From: Ctena decussata
Taxonomy: Eukaryota > Mollusca > Bivalvia > Lucinida > Lucinidae
Assembly (NCBI GenBank): GCA_963989385.1
Contig: OZ022510.1
Span: 31,253,448-31,317,447, forward strand
Direction: 5' to 3'
DNA length: 64,000 bases
Part shown: positions 20,158 through 62,313 of the stretch, one piece after another
Layout: each line of letters opens with the position of its first letter
How positions within the stretch are numbered: position 1 is the first letter of the stretch
Position numbers and translations under genes: made by a program
Notes under the pieces: model-generated
Databases searched by the model: none
The model's input: only the letters and a program-made list of their open reading frames with translations
What the model was told of the DNA's origin: nothing

Positions 20158-20689
20158 AACTATTTCGATTCTAACACTCAAAATACGCTGCAAAAGTATT
20201 CTTTTCATTCAAACTCTCCCAACCTTCCTGCCAGCGCGTTCATGATCCCGCCAATATTCTTGACTATATCTAAGGTTTATGTACGTTTTTGTGGCAATTT
20301 TAGAAAGAAAAAGAGACGTTACACCGTCTAAGGTCTCAAAACGTCACAAAATTACGTCAGTAATGCCAGTGACGTCAGCAATTACACTTGCGCGCTCCGA
20401 GACAGTGAATTGTTGCAGAATAAAACACGGAAACTTTCCACTGCTTCTATAGGCGCACTGTGTTAGAATTGTGCAACTAAAATTTTCCATAGAATAATGT
20501 GTATCTCAGAAATTAAAGTAACAAGAACTGTCGGAAGACAAGAAAGCGTGACTTTGCAGGAGCTTCACTTTAATAAGTGCAAGTTTAATATGGACATTAC
20601 CGGCCAAGTGATATGATCAACTGCAATGTCAAAATAAACAGTACTCCTAAGAATAATTCAAACCTCTAAAATATTGCAAGAGATATGAC
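20158..20689. other. Intergenic spacer, no gene seen
   Basis: The open frame 20146-20331 begins inside MITE L. The remainder is unique-looking and includes 'gacgtcagcaattac' and 'gcgcgctccgagacagtgaattgttg', a half-copy of the MITE L end. Confidence 0.35.
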
Positions 20690-21140
20690 AATATCAATGA
20701 ATAGTAAAAGATAGGCCACAGTCACCTAGAAGTAACATGAAGTCAATCACTGTATCTGAATGTACCATTACATCAAGTATAGTAGAGGTCAATGAAATTG
20801 TTGTAGACATATTGGCCTTAAATTACTGGACCATGAAATAAAAGTCACGTTGACCTACAATCAGTATGAGGTCACACACAGTGTCAGACCACACCCATAA
20901 CCCAAATATAATGCAAATCCATGTTAAAGTGTTAGAAATATTATGCAAAATCACTGTACCATGAAATATAGATCACACTGACCTACAATAAGTATGAGAT
21001 GACTCGCAGTGTCAGCCCAAACCATTAACCTATCCATGAAATAGTATTAGAAATATGAGGTATAAACACTTGACCAAGAAAATATAGGGCATGCTGACCT
21101 TCAACTAAGATGATATCATTCATCGTGTATGGCAAGACAT
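20690..21140. repeat. ~125-bp tandem array, left part
   Basis: Units share 'ccatgaaata.a..tcac..tgacctacaat.agtatgag' (20830, 20960, 21075) and 'gtgtcag.cca'. The same array resumes at 22020 after the AT-rich block. Confidence 0.7.
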
Positions 21141-21149
21141 TTAACTATT

Positions 21150-22005
21150 TATTATGGAACGTAGATATCTCATTTATATATTATTTATCGAATTATTTAT
21201 TATATAAGATATCTTATATCCTATATAAGATATCTGATATAGGATATAAGATATCTTATATAAGATATTAGATATCTTATTTAATTTTACATAAAAGATA
21301 TCTTATATAGACTATTTTATATATACGATATCTTATATAGCATAAATGATATTTTATTTTATATATCAGGTATCTGATACATTCTGTAAGATATATCTTA
21401 AATTAAATAAGATATATCATATCCCATATAAGATATCTAATATCCTATATAAGATATCTTATATGCCATATAAGATATATTATATACTATATAAGATATT
21501 TTACATAGGTATATAAGATATCTTATTTGACTTTTCCATGAGACACAATACAATATAAACGATGTCTGATATAGCATATAAGATATCTTATATAACATAA
21601 ATCTTATTTAGTATAAAAGATATCTTATATGTGACATATGATATCTTATATAGGATATGTTATATCTTATTTAATTGTATGTATAATATTTTATTTAATA
21701 TATCAGATATCTGATATATTATATATCTTATATGCTATATAAGATATCTAATATATTTTATAAGATATCTGATACATTATATAAGATATCCTATATTAAA
21801 AATTAAATAAGATATCATTTCCTATATAAGATATCTTGTATCCTATATAAGATACCTTATATCCTATATCAGATACCTTATATTGGATATAAGATATCTT
21901 ATATGTTATATATGATTCCTTCTATGTTATATTAGATGTCTTAATTGGCATATTAGATGACTAATATACTATATAAGATATCTACCATGCATAATATATA
22001 GTAAA
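21150..22005. repeat. AT-rich array of the 14-bp palindrome ATAAGATATCTTAT
   Basis: About 850 bp built almost entirely of agatatct / tatata segments, with several dozen variants of the self-complementary 14-mer. There is no phase, coding sense or strand bias. It cleanly splits the ~125-bp array. Confidence 0.9.
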
Positions 22006-22009
22006 ACGG

Positions 22010-22300
22010 CTTGCCATAATAGTGTCAGCCAAAATCATGTGACGCAGTATGATGCAAATCTATTAAATAGTGGTAGAAACATGAGGCAAAAACACTGGAC
22101 CATGAAATAGTGGTCACACTGACCTACAATCAGTATGAGGTCACAGTGTTAGCCCAAATCATTAATCGAAGTATAAGTTGAATCCATGAAATAGTGCTAT
22201 AAAATATGAGGCAAAATATGGACCATGAAATTCACTGTGACCTACTTTGGTTTGAGGTCAAACATCCAGTCATACAGAGTCATAATGGCAAGCAATCATG
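22010..22300. repeat. ~125-bp tandem array, right part
   Basis: Resumes with 'cttgccataatagtgtcagcc' and continues 'ccatgaaatagtggtcacactgacctacaat', grading into the next array. Confidence 0.65.
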
Positions 22301-22670
22301 TTTGTACATCTAATAGTCTTCAAGCAATTAGATTATTGGGCCCTAAAATATAGGCCACTGTGACCTCCTGTTTGTTTGAGGTAAAGTTTTGGGTTACCTG
22401 GAAACTGTGTTAAACAAAACAGGTGACTTTTTTCAAATATGTGCAATCAACCGTTTAATATTGGTCACTGCCCGATATGTGTCAGTGCTTTAAGAAGTTC
22501 TTTCCCAAACTTATGAATGAAGCAGGTTTGGAGACTGGCCTGTGTGGCTACTAGGAAACTGAGCTAATCGCAACAGTTGAGTATCTTTTCTAGGTCAATC
22601 AATCGTGAAATATAGGTCATGGCCCAATATGCTTCACTGCTTTCAGTTAATCTCCCCCAAATGTACATTT
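22300..22670. repeat. ~150-bp tandem array, left part
   Basis: Two units with 'ggaaactgagctaa.cgcaacag', 'caatca(a)tcgtgaaatataggtcatgg' and 'cactgctttcagttaatctc'. The array continues at 26440 after a 3.8-kb interruption. Confidence 0.75.
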
Positions 22671-22748
22671 AAGTGCTGCAATAGTTAAAACAAATAAAAA
22701 AAACAACAACAAACAAATAAATTAACAAGACCTGTCCGCGTACAGGAT

Positions 22749-22895
22749 AGCTCGCCTGCAGTGCCTTGCCCATCCATGAGTTAAAATATAGGTTTTTAAA
22801 AAACTTTAACCAAAACATCCAGTTCGGACGCGGACGCGGACGCCGACGCCAGGGTGACAACAACAGCTCTTCCTGAACTTTCGTTCAGGCGAGCT
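22749..22895. mobile_element. MITE with AGCTCGCCTG termini
   Basis: Perfect 10-bp inverted ends (agctcgcctg at 22749, caggcgagct ending 22895); the interior has a (gcggac)n tract. Part of the insert between the two halves of the ~150-bp array. Confidence 0.65.
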
Positions 22896-23184
22896 AAAAA
22901 GGCAGTTCTGACATTTTTTTCTTGTCAATTTTAGTTTTGTTTGATCGAAATGCAGAATTTATCAATTTTGGCAATATGTACAAATTTTGGCATTATTTCT
23001 TTTCCCTATCGAATTGCTTCCTTCGTCTGAAGATCGATGTTAACGGTACGTGTACCTGGAATAGTTAGTTGTGACTGTGGACAGACTTCCAATATCATTA
23101 ATTTTTTTCTCATTCAGATAAACAGATACCTAATGGAAAGCCCAAAGGGACGGATCAGATCAACACATTGATACATACTACCCT

Positions 23185-23405
23185 GCAAGCACACAACGTT
23201 ATAATGACGTCGCATTGACGTCGACGCAAACAGATGACATCGCATCGACGTCATTCTGACCTCATGTGCCAGCTGGGAAATACTTTACTGCCCAGGAGGC
23301 ACATGATGTCGAAATGATGTCATATTGACGTCGATGCGGCATGGTGGCGTTGTATCGAACCCATTTCGACATCATTACGACGTCATGTGCCAGCTGGGTG
23401 TCTTG
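23185..23405. repeat. TGACGTC-rich palindromic element
   Basis: 'gacgtcatgtgccagctggg' at the right mirrors 'cccaggaggcacatgatgtc' in the middle. CRE-like TGACGTC/GACGTCA and close variants (gatgtca, gacatca) recur about ten times. A fragment is at 25718-25770. Confidence 0.7.
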
Positions 23406-23614
23406 TTATGTCTGTTCAAACAATTTGCATCGTTATAATTTACCCTCTCTATCGGGACACCTTTTAATTACCGTATTTATTCTAAAATTTAAACAGGTGC
23501 TTATACTAGCCGACAGTGTGTCAAAAAACGGATAAGATACCGTCGATGCATTGCACATCTTGATCTGATTCTAAAGTGATTTCTCAGATACATCTATCCC
23601 AAAATTTAGCATCA

Positions 23615-25030
23615 GTAATAATCAAGGGTCTGTCATATTTGCATGTGCATTTTATGTTCGTCTCTTTAGACGTTATGAGCCTTGTCCGGGCAAAATATGT
23701 TTGACACTATACGCAAACAGTGGGTACCAAGATAGGTCTATGCAACTGCGTAGTCTGTCAGAGTAAGTGCAGTGCACTGTTTGATTCCCAGAAGGCATAC
23801 TGATTGCGCCTAACCTGTTCTGATTGTGCTAGTGCACAGACTAGTCCGGACATAGGTGTTTTGCATATACCACATGGCTGATTGTATTACGACACGACTC
23901 AAATGGCCTGCGCAAGGCAAAAACGTGCTTCAGCCAATATTGTTTGCAGCGAAATATGTATTTATACGCAACCAGGAGGTACCAAGATATGACTACGCTC
24001 ATGTGTAGTCTACCCTGTTTTGATTGCGCATGCGTCTAGTCTAGACACGCGTGTTTTGCGTATGAAATAAGACGGGTTTTATCACGACGCGAGGTATGCG
24101 CATGGAAAAATGTGTTTCACCCCACCTTGGTAAAAGCGAATGCAGTCCCATTAGTGTCGTTTCTTTTCGCACACTTTACGGCGCTGCAGTGTATGATGCT
24201 CAAGATCGTTTATACATGTTGTGAACGCATAGATGTTACCACGGACTGGGCTGATTCTTCTCGTCGCATGTGGCTATTTTCCGAGGGTGCGGCTCTTGGG
24301 TTACATCATTGATAATCAAGATAATCATGGGTCGGTCATATTTGCGCGTGCATTTTATGCTCATCTTGTGTTGAACGCTATGAGCCTTGTTCGGGCAAAA
24401 TATGTTTGACGCTATACGGCGAACAGTGGGTACCCAGATGAGTCCATGCAACTGCGTGGTCTGTCAGAGATTGTGCAGTGCACCGTTTGATTCCCAGAAA
24501 CCATACTTATTGCGCCTACCCTGTTCTGATTGTGCAAGTTCACAGACTAGTCGGGATATAGTGATAAAATCAGCCTTATGGAATTTGCAATACCATTAGG
24601 CTGATTTTATGACGACACGACTCAAATGGCCTGCGCAAGGACAAATGTGTATTCAGTTTATAATGTTTGCAGCGAAATATGTATGGATACGCAACTGGGA
24701 GTACCAAGATACGTCTACGCTCATGTGTAGTCTACCCTGTTCTGAGTTCTGATTGTGCATGTGTCTAGTCGAGGCACGCGTGTTTTGCGTATGAAATAAG
24801 ACGGGTTTTATCAGAACACGCAGTATGCGCAAAGAAAAATGTGTTTCACCCATCTTGGCAAAAGCGAATGCAGTCCCATTAGTGTCATTTCTTTTCGCAC
24901 ACTCTACGGCGCTCCCGTGTATGATGCTCAAGATCATTTATGCATGTTGTGAACGCATATATGTTACCACAGACCGGGCTGATTCTTCTCGTCGCACGTG
25001 GCAATTTTCCGAGGGGGCGGCTCTTGGGTA
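23615..25030. repeat. 703-bp tandem duplication (two copies)
   Basis: The block starting 'gtcatatttgc' at 23632 recurs at 24335; markers such as 'agtgcagtgcactgtttgattccc', 'agacgggttttatca' and 'gcagtcccattagtgtc' keep the same 703-bp spacing (quoted in part). Divergence is modest. Paired open frames at 24112-24312 and 24825-25031 come from the repeat; I see no protein family in them. Confidence 0.85.
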
Positions 25031-25215
25031 GCTGCGGAGTTGCCACACCTATTTGGGAAACAGCTGACTCGGCTTATCACTTGTAATTTATTGTTTGTTG
25101 GGATGTCTTTGTCAATCTTTCCCTTTGATGTTGGGGATAGGGTTTGAGATCTGATTCAGTCAGTTCCTGAAGTGTAGTCGCTCTTTGAATTATCTCCCAT
25201 CGTCCATACCCCCAT
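25025..25215 (+). repeat. Family R dispersed repeat, 3' fragment
   Basis: 'gagttgccacacctatttgg' to 'cagttcctgaagtgtagt' matches the ends of the ~650-bp copies at 36818 and 43253. Confidence 0.75.
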
Positions 25216-26394
25216 TGCAAACAGTCGGAACTTTGCGCACTTCTCGCGCGAAAACTGATATTTTTTCCAGCTGTTCTCTTCAACTAGTCTGTCAAGCTTG
25301 TTCACCATCTTCATTCTCTACCAGATGATACTCCAGATGAGAAGATATGACTAGCCATCGTTTACATCAAGCGAGAATGAATTTGCAGTGTAAAAAACAG
25401 GGGCCTCATTATCATTTTAGTCACTTTCCAATAGAGGCATATGTCTCTGTCGCCGACTGCGCCTTGCATTCTCGTAAATTATCCTGAAATAGCAATCATT
25501 CCACCGTTGTTTCCTCGATTGGCTGTGAACCAAGATATTCTGCACGCAAATAGTACCCTGGTTCACTGGTCTGCAAGAATGCCACTTTGAACGAATATTC
25601 TGTTTGTTATGGCCAATGAAAAGATTCTTGTATTCTTGAAAATGTAATATAATTAGTTCAGAATTCCATCACAAGAGGTAACTGGAAGAACCGAATCTCA
25701 CTCTTCATGTAGGTGCCCTTACCCAGGGGGCACATGACGTCCCAGTGAGGTTGCACTGACGTCGATGATAGTTTTTCATGTCTCACAAATTTGAAAAAAA
25801 AGAGAGCATCAGCTGTTAGGGATGTTGTGAAAAACTTTCTGTGTCGGATGAAAAAAAATAAAAACTGTAAAGTGTGGACTATATTTGAAAATTGGTCGTG
25901 GTCTCGAGATTGAAAAAAACAAAAAAGTAAATAAACAAATATATATATTTAGAAAATTGTGCTTTTTCCAATATGCAATCGCAACCTATCTTATAATTCG
26001 CTTTAACATCAATAGCGGGAAATGTATTGAATTGTAAAGGAACCGTTTCGTTTGATATTATGAACACCGCCTTTTAATGCATACACATTCTTAAATTCAA
26101 TTCTTCTTTAGTGTTTTGATTGTTTTTTCATAACTTTAATTATAAAATCGGGGGATTTTTAAGTCTTTAAAATAACCTCACAAATGGTATACTTATATAA
26201 TAAAATTCACTAAACATGCATGGGGTATCTCTGTCTATTTCGCGAGATCATTTACATATTTTATACAAACGGAGTCGAAATCTGCAATAATTATTCTTCT
26301 TTTGATATACATTTTCACGGGAAAAAGTAGAAAAAAATGTGGAAATTGAACTATATTTGTAAATTATTTAATGTTTTTTTGCCCGGAAATGTTC
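25216..26394. other. Spacer with no gene seen
   Basis: AT-rich, no repeated block except the TGACGTC-element fragment at 25718-25770 ('ggcacatgacgtcccagtg'). Confidence 0.35.
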
Positions 26395-26425
26395 GTGTGT
26401 GTGTGTGTGTTGGGGGGGGGGGGGG
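26395..26425. repeat. (GT)n followed by G run
   Basis: 'gtgtgtgtgtgtgtg' then a run of about 13 G. It marks the right edge of the insert that splits the ~150-bp array. Confidence 0.8.
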
Positions 26426-26439
26426 ATTGGGGGTAGGAA

Positions 26440-28500
26440 CGGAGGTGGGCGTTCAAGGCAGGACTGGCCCGTGTGGCTGCTAGGAAACTGAGCTAAACGC
26501 AACAGGCGCGTATTTTTTCTAGGTCAATCGATCGTGTAATATAGGTCATGTCCCAATATGTTTCACTGCTTTCTGTTGATCTCCCCAGATGTATCTATAT
26601 GGGGCAATTTTGAAGACGCTAGCCCTTGCGGTCATTTAGAAACTGAGCTTAACGCAACAGGTGCATATTTTTTCTGCGTTCAATAAACCGTGAATGTAGG
26701 TCATGGCCCGATATGCATCGCTGCTTGTAGTAGATCTTCCTCAGACGTATATATGGATCAAGTTTGAAGACTCTAGCTCTTGAGGTTACTTAGAAACTGA
26801 GCTGAACGCAATAGCTGAGTATTTTTTCTATGTTCAATCAATCGTGAAATATAGGACATGGCCCAATATGCTTCACTGCTTTCAGTTAATCTCCCCCAGA
26901 TGTATCTGTATGGGACAATGATCCGATAGTATGAGCTCATCTACGAGACGTGATACAGTATGCCGGATCAAGTTACTATTATGATAAATTGTTTATTATA
27001 TACCTTAGGGAACAACCAGCCATTCATACTCGCCAGGGCTAATGCTTCGACCCGGATTTGAACCTGTGTGGCAGAGGTATGTAGGTAGTCGTGAGACAAA
27101 GGCTACAGACTAAGCTATGGCGGCACGCCTTTTGGTGTGGTTGTTGACGTTCTGTCACAATTCAGTTTCTCTGGTTCTCGTTTCTACAATGCACGTTAAA
27201 TTTGAAGACGCTAGCCCTTGCGGTTACTTAGAAATTGAGTTTTACGCAACAGGTTAATATTTTTTTGTGTTAAATAAACCGTGAAATGTAGGTCATGGCC
27301 CGATGTAATCGCTGTTTGTAGTAGATCTTCCTCAGACGTATCTATGCAGCAAGTTTGAACTCTAGCCCTTGCGGTTACTCAGAAACTGAGCTGCACGCAA
27401 CAGGCGTTTCAAATAACTGTGAAATATAGGTTATGGCCCAATATGCATAGCTGTTTTTAGTAGAATTACCTCAGATGTATCTATGGAGCTTGTTTGAAGA
27501 CCTGCCTTTGTGAGTATTTGGAAACTGAACTAAACGCAACAGGTGAGTATTTCTTATGTTCAGTCAACCGTGAAATATAGATCACTGCCAAAAATGCATA
27601 GCTATTACAGTAAATATCCTCCAGATGTATATATGGGGTAAGTTTGAATACTCTAGCCCTTGCTGTTACTTAGAAACTGAGTTAAACGCAACAGATAAAT
27701 ATTTTTTCAGTGTTCAGTCAAACGTGAAAATAAGGTCATGGCCCGATATGCATCGCTGCTTTCAGCAGATCTTCCCCAGACGTATACATTGAGCAAGTTT
27801 GAAGACCCTAGCCCTTGCGGTTACTTTGAAACTCAGCTTAACGAATTAGGTGAATATTTTTTTCTATATTCAGTCAACCATGAAATATAGATCATGATCC
27901 AATTTGCATCGCTGCTTTCAGAAGATCTTTCCTAGACGTATCTATGGAGTAATTTTGAAGACTAGCCTTTGTGGTTTATAAGAATGTATGACTGCGATGA
28001 CTTAGAAAACGGGCTAAACACAACAGGTGAACATTTTTTCTATGGTCAATCAACCGTGTAATATAGATCATGATGCGTTCTGGCTGGCTGATTTCAGTAG
28101 ATCTTTCTCAGAGTATTTTTGGAGCAACTTTGAAGACTCTAGCCCTTGTGGTTACTTAGAAATTGAGATAAACGCGACAAGTGAATCTTTTTGTCTATGT
28201 CCAATCAACAGTGAAATGTAGGTCATTGCCCAATAACTGCTCACTGCTTTCAGCAGATCTTTCCCGGACGTATTTTTTGGAGCAAGTTGGAATCCTCTAG
28301 CCATTGCGGTTACTAAGAACTTGAGCTAAATGCAACAGGTGAATTTTTCTATGTTCAATCAACCGTGAAATTTAGCCCAGGGCCCAATATGCATTGCTGC
28401 TTGCAGTAGATCTTTCCCAGACGTATATATGAAACATATTTGAAGACTTTAGCCCTTGCGGTGACTTAGAAAATGAGCTAAACGCAACAGCTGATTAGTT
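26440..28500. repeat. ~150-bp tandem array, right part (about a dozen units)
   Basis: 'gaaactgagctaaacgcaac' variants at about 26484, 26640, 26794, 27231, 27382, 27529, 27673 and onward set a period of 150-156 bp. Each unit also has 'caatcaaccgtgaaatatagg', 'cgatatgcatcgctgc' and 'tagatctt.c.cagacgtat'. The array is broken at 26925-27195 by a tRNA-like insertion. Confidence 0.85.
27030..27135 (-). mobile_element. tRNA-like SINE/tRNA relic inside the array
   Basis: On the minus strand 'gccatagcttagtctgtag' looks like a D-arm/A box and 'acaggttcaaatccgggtc' a B box. No good acceptor stem was found, so it is tRNA-derived rather than a working tRNA. Confidence 0.45.
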
Positions 28501-28997
28501 TTACAAAGGCGCACGAGCACTCGCTCCAGGACGCACACGAAGGGTATTGCATAAGCCCGTCTTTGCCTCGCAAAGTCGCGCTTAAAAGATAGACAATGAG
28601 AAGGAACTAATACAATCAGATTCCATATCCCGCATTCAAAACCAAGAAGGAAAGAAGTATACATAAAGTGACAACATGTCTCGAAAGACACACACGGTAG
28701 CCTTTTCCCAAACAGGTGGTCATCATAGTGTCGGCGACAAAAGTATGAAATAACTTTTCGAAGTTTATGATACCAATAGCCTTATTCAGCAGTTAAAATT
28801 TTACTACGAGCATTGAAGTCTGTCAGATGACTAGACACTCTAGCAAATTGATAAGTCGAGAACGTCACCATCAATTTACTATGTCAAAATCAGTCATTGC
28901 CTTTATCGTAAAACCAATCCCTTTGAAGTGGATAAATTTAAATCCAAAAATGAGGCTTCGGTATCGATATAAACCATTCTGATAAAAAAATATCTGC
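28501..28997. other. Spacer with no gene seen
   Basis: The open frame 28449-28691 (-) begins in the array and carries no recognised motif. Confidence 0.3.
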
Positions 28998-29160
28998 TGA
29001 AGCAGAGTCTTTGCTATCCACATGGAGCTAGCTTAGACCCTTAGCTACTTTTTAAGCCCACAGCAAAGACTTTGATCGGACTGGACGGATGACCAAGCTG
29101 ACTTGAGTGTTCGCTAGGCGCACATACCACTTTGTTGGGTTTCTCATGTCGTGGCTGTTT
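28998..29160. mobile_element. Family A MITE, truncated copy A7
   Basis: Retains the right two-thirds, from 'cagagtctttgctatcc' to 'ctcatgtcgtggctg'. Confidence 0.7.
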
Positions 29161-29179
29161 TAAGGTCGGTGGGTTAACT

Positions 29180-29340
29180 GCCATGTTTTTTTCAGCTTCC
29201 TGTTGCTTCCATGGACGACGAAGTCCTTCTAAAATGATGTCATCTCTTTTTTTAAAGATTATGAGTTGACCCAATCCAGAAGGGAGACAAATACGAAAAT
29301 CGCAGGTCTGCTTCCCCTGAAAGTAAAGCCATTAAAGCCA
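29180..29340. mobile_element. Family B repeat, degenerate copy B8
   Basis: 'gttgcttccatggacgac', 'gagttgacccaatccag' and 'ctgcttcccctgaaagta' are in family order, but the central hairpin is lost. Confidence 0.5.
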
Positions 29341-29529
29341 TCAATGAATCAACACGAGAAACAAAAGTCTTACGGATAAAAAAAGAGATAAATCAAAGAT
29401 GAGAACTCAATAGAAATAACATATTGTCACACCTTGCGATCCCTGGGGTATCAAACAACACCACTAAAATACAGGAGCAAAAGAAAACACCAGCTGAATC
29501 CAAAATAACCGAGCATTTCACGGTCGAGA

Positions 29530-29688
29530 CTTTAAGCGCCCGTGCTTAAAGGGTAGTTACGGGTCTAATCTAGCTCCATGCTGACAGCGAAGACTCTGAT
29601 CAGACCAGGCGGATGCCAAGGCTGATCTGAATCTGCCCTGGGCGCACATACCACTTTGTTGGTTTCCTCCTGTCACGACTCATATATT
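29530..29688. mobile_element. Family A MITE, truncated copy A8
   Basis: 'aaagggtagttacgggtctaatctag' (in part), 'gaccaggcggatgccaag' and the right end 'cctgtcacgactcat'. Confidence 0.7.
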
Positions 29689-29990
29689 ACAGGAATTCCA
29701 TTACATGTTAGACACTAGATATGTGTCTGTTAGAACCATATATCGTGTTCTGAAAACTATTTTTCGTTTGGTCTGGTGATACTGATCTACAAGGTAAAAT
29801 ATATCATATTAGACCTGCATCGCTACTGAACGATCCGCACTGTCTTATTCGCATAGCATACTTTCTTGGATCGGTGGTGAATCGGGTCATACTGAAAGGG
29901 GGAGGGCCAGACTAATCTTAGTTTGGAATTGTACTGCTGACTTTGTTTGGTTTACACATGGGTGGCCGCACGTGGCAAAATAATCTATTC

Positions 29991-30146
29991 AAGAATTAAA
30001 ATTTGATTTTTCAGCGTTCATCGTGTGATGAAGCGAGTGGCCGAAGCTAAAATTCCATAAAGCGCGAAGCGCTTCTTGTAAAATTCTAGCGACGACCACT
30101 GGCTTCTTCACGCGATGAACGCTGAAAAATCAAATTTTTATTCTTA
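29991..30146. mobile_element. Palindromic MITE (family M), copy M1
   Basis: 'tttgatttttcagcgttcat' and 'atgaacgctgaaaaatcaaa' are terminal inverted repeats; the centre is 'gcgcgaagcgct'. A diverged copy is at 49685-49842. Confidence 0.85.
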
Positions 30147-31274
30147 TATTTACACTTTATTTGTGAACCTCTCTGTGCCGTTTTCGTGGTAATTTGGTGT
30201 AGAAAAGGCAAAATATTGGTCGAAGAAAATTTAGTAACGACGTGTTCGGCCACGACGTTGAAACAGCCGTCGCCCTGAGGTGGCGCCAATCGAACGTTAC
30301 AAGAACCAATCAAGACGTTTGTTTACATACGACGTCGCTTGACGATAACGTCACATGGTCAATTGTCCTTCATCGTGTATGAAGCTAGTTGCTCTAATGG
30401 GTTCACCTATGGGAAGTCAGTGGCAAGTGTAAATATGTAAGAAACAAGACAGAACAACTTTTTTATTATTTATCATTATATTGTATTATTGTATACATTT
30501 TTTCACAAAGTTGAAATTAGCATATTTAGGTTATTTCACAGACATTAAATACTAGAACACACCTTACCGTAACGATATGATATAAATATCACAGAAAGTA
30601 GTTTATCACAGTCTGTACAATATTATGATTGGATATCAACAAATACATTGACCATGAAAATTGGATTTAGTGGACAACACTGACTTCAGAAAAATAACAA
30701 AACAGACCAGATATGTCAATACGCGGATCCCCAGGGAAAACGTGCCCCATACAATACATCAAACAACCTAAGACATCCACTGACAAATGTAAATATCTCT
30801 TAACTCCTTTTAAACAAGGAACGTAACTCATTAGATTTAATACATATACTCAGAAGTGAAGGCAGTATAAACTCCACAGTCTATCACCAATCGTAACTCC
30901 AATGCATCTGGCCCGAGGTTCACAATCATTTTTTATATTTGAGGACGAAACATCATGGGTAAATATATACACTCGTAGTCAATTTGCTTAGGCGAATCTA
31001 TATACTGGGCTGACGATGTTCATACATCCATGAACAAGACTCGGTCATGCGACGTTACGCATAAGCGACGTCACGGACAATTCAGGTATTTTATTGGCCA
31101 ACGTAATATTCGATATACGTCATGTCATAGTGACGGCTGTTGAACGCCATAACCACACATGTTGGTTATCAACTATTTTTCGTTCTTTCCTTGGAGTTAA
31201 ATTAATCAAAATTTCACGAATAAGTAAAAAAATTGATGTGAAAACATAGTATAAATATAGAAGATAAATTTCAT
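30147..31274. other. Intergenic spacer, no gene seen
   Basis: Mostly unique AT-rich sequence. The reverse-strand AATAAA at 31090-31095 is a possible poly(A) signal for gene M, 0.9 kb past its stop. Confidence 0.35.
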
Positions 31275-31418
31275 TTTTCGGAAGTTTATGGAAGCATGAA
31301 CGCAATGTGTTCCGTGCAAAGTTTACGTTTACGTTTACGCTTTTTTTCGGCGTCGTGACGTAAACTTTGCACGGAACCAATTGCGTTCATGTTGTTCTTC
31401 CACGAACATTCGAAAATT
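31275..31418. mobile_element. Hairpin element (family N)
   Basis: 'gcatgaacgcaatgtgttcc' with 'aattgcgttcatg', and 'cgtgcaaagtttacg' with 'cgtaaactttgcacg', pair around a (tttacg)n loop. A related worn copy is at 35385-35520. Confidence 0.7.
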
Positions 31419-32003
31419 ATTTCTTAAATAAAAGCTTACAGAAAGAATTTTTTTGATTATTCTTTCTCATTAGAGCTACTTGTCAAATCCAAATAATACC
31501 TGAAAGGGTTTTTTGGATCATGTGAAGATAGATAGATACATAGGATCACGCAAAGACTGATCCTAAAAGTGGTTTAAAAATTATAGATTTCTCAGCGAGA
31601 ACCTTTTGACCTTAAATTTAAGGTTGTCCTTAAATATAAGAATGATTGTTAATCTGGGACCTGACACTAAATGACTGCTTAATAATGTCTATTTCTTTGC
31701 ATTACCATGCACATATATTATGCCCTTTGGAAGGCGAAGCGTATAATTTTATGAGCTTAAAACATACAGAGTTTTGTCGTTTGGTTTAAAAATGAGTGAT
31801 CGTTTAGGGCATTTCCGACTAAAATTGACACTTTTGATGTTGATGTAACTTAACACACTTTTTTGGTCTCCACTTCAACAAGTTTCACTTTTTCAGTAGC
31901 CTGATTAACAACGTTTTGTGTTCGTTGCATGAATCACCTTGCCACCATCTGTGGCATTTCAGAGGAATTATACAGTCGCTATCTTCCACTTCAACATCGG
32001 TGG
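31419..32003. other. 3' flank of gene M, no repeat seen
   Basis: Probably 3' UTR and flank of gene M. No open frame or repeat is supported. Confidence 0.35.
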
Positions 32004-62313
<30,310 letters not shown>

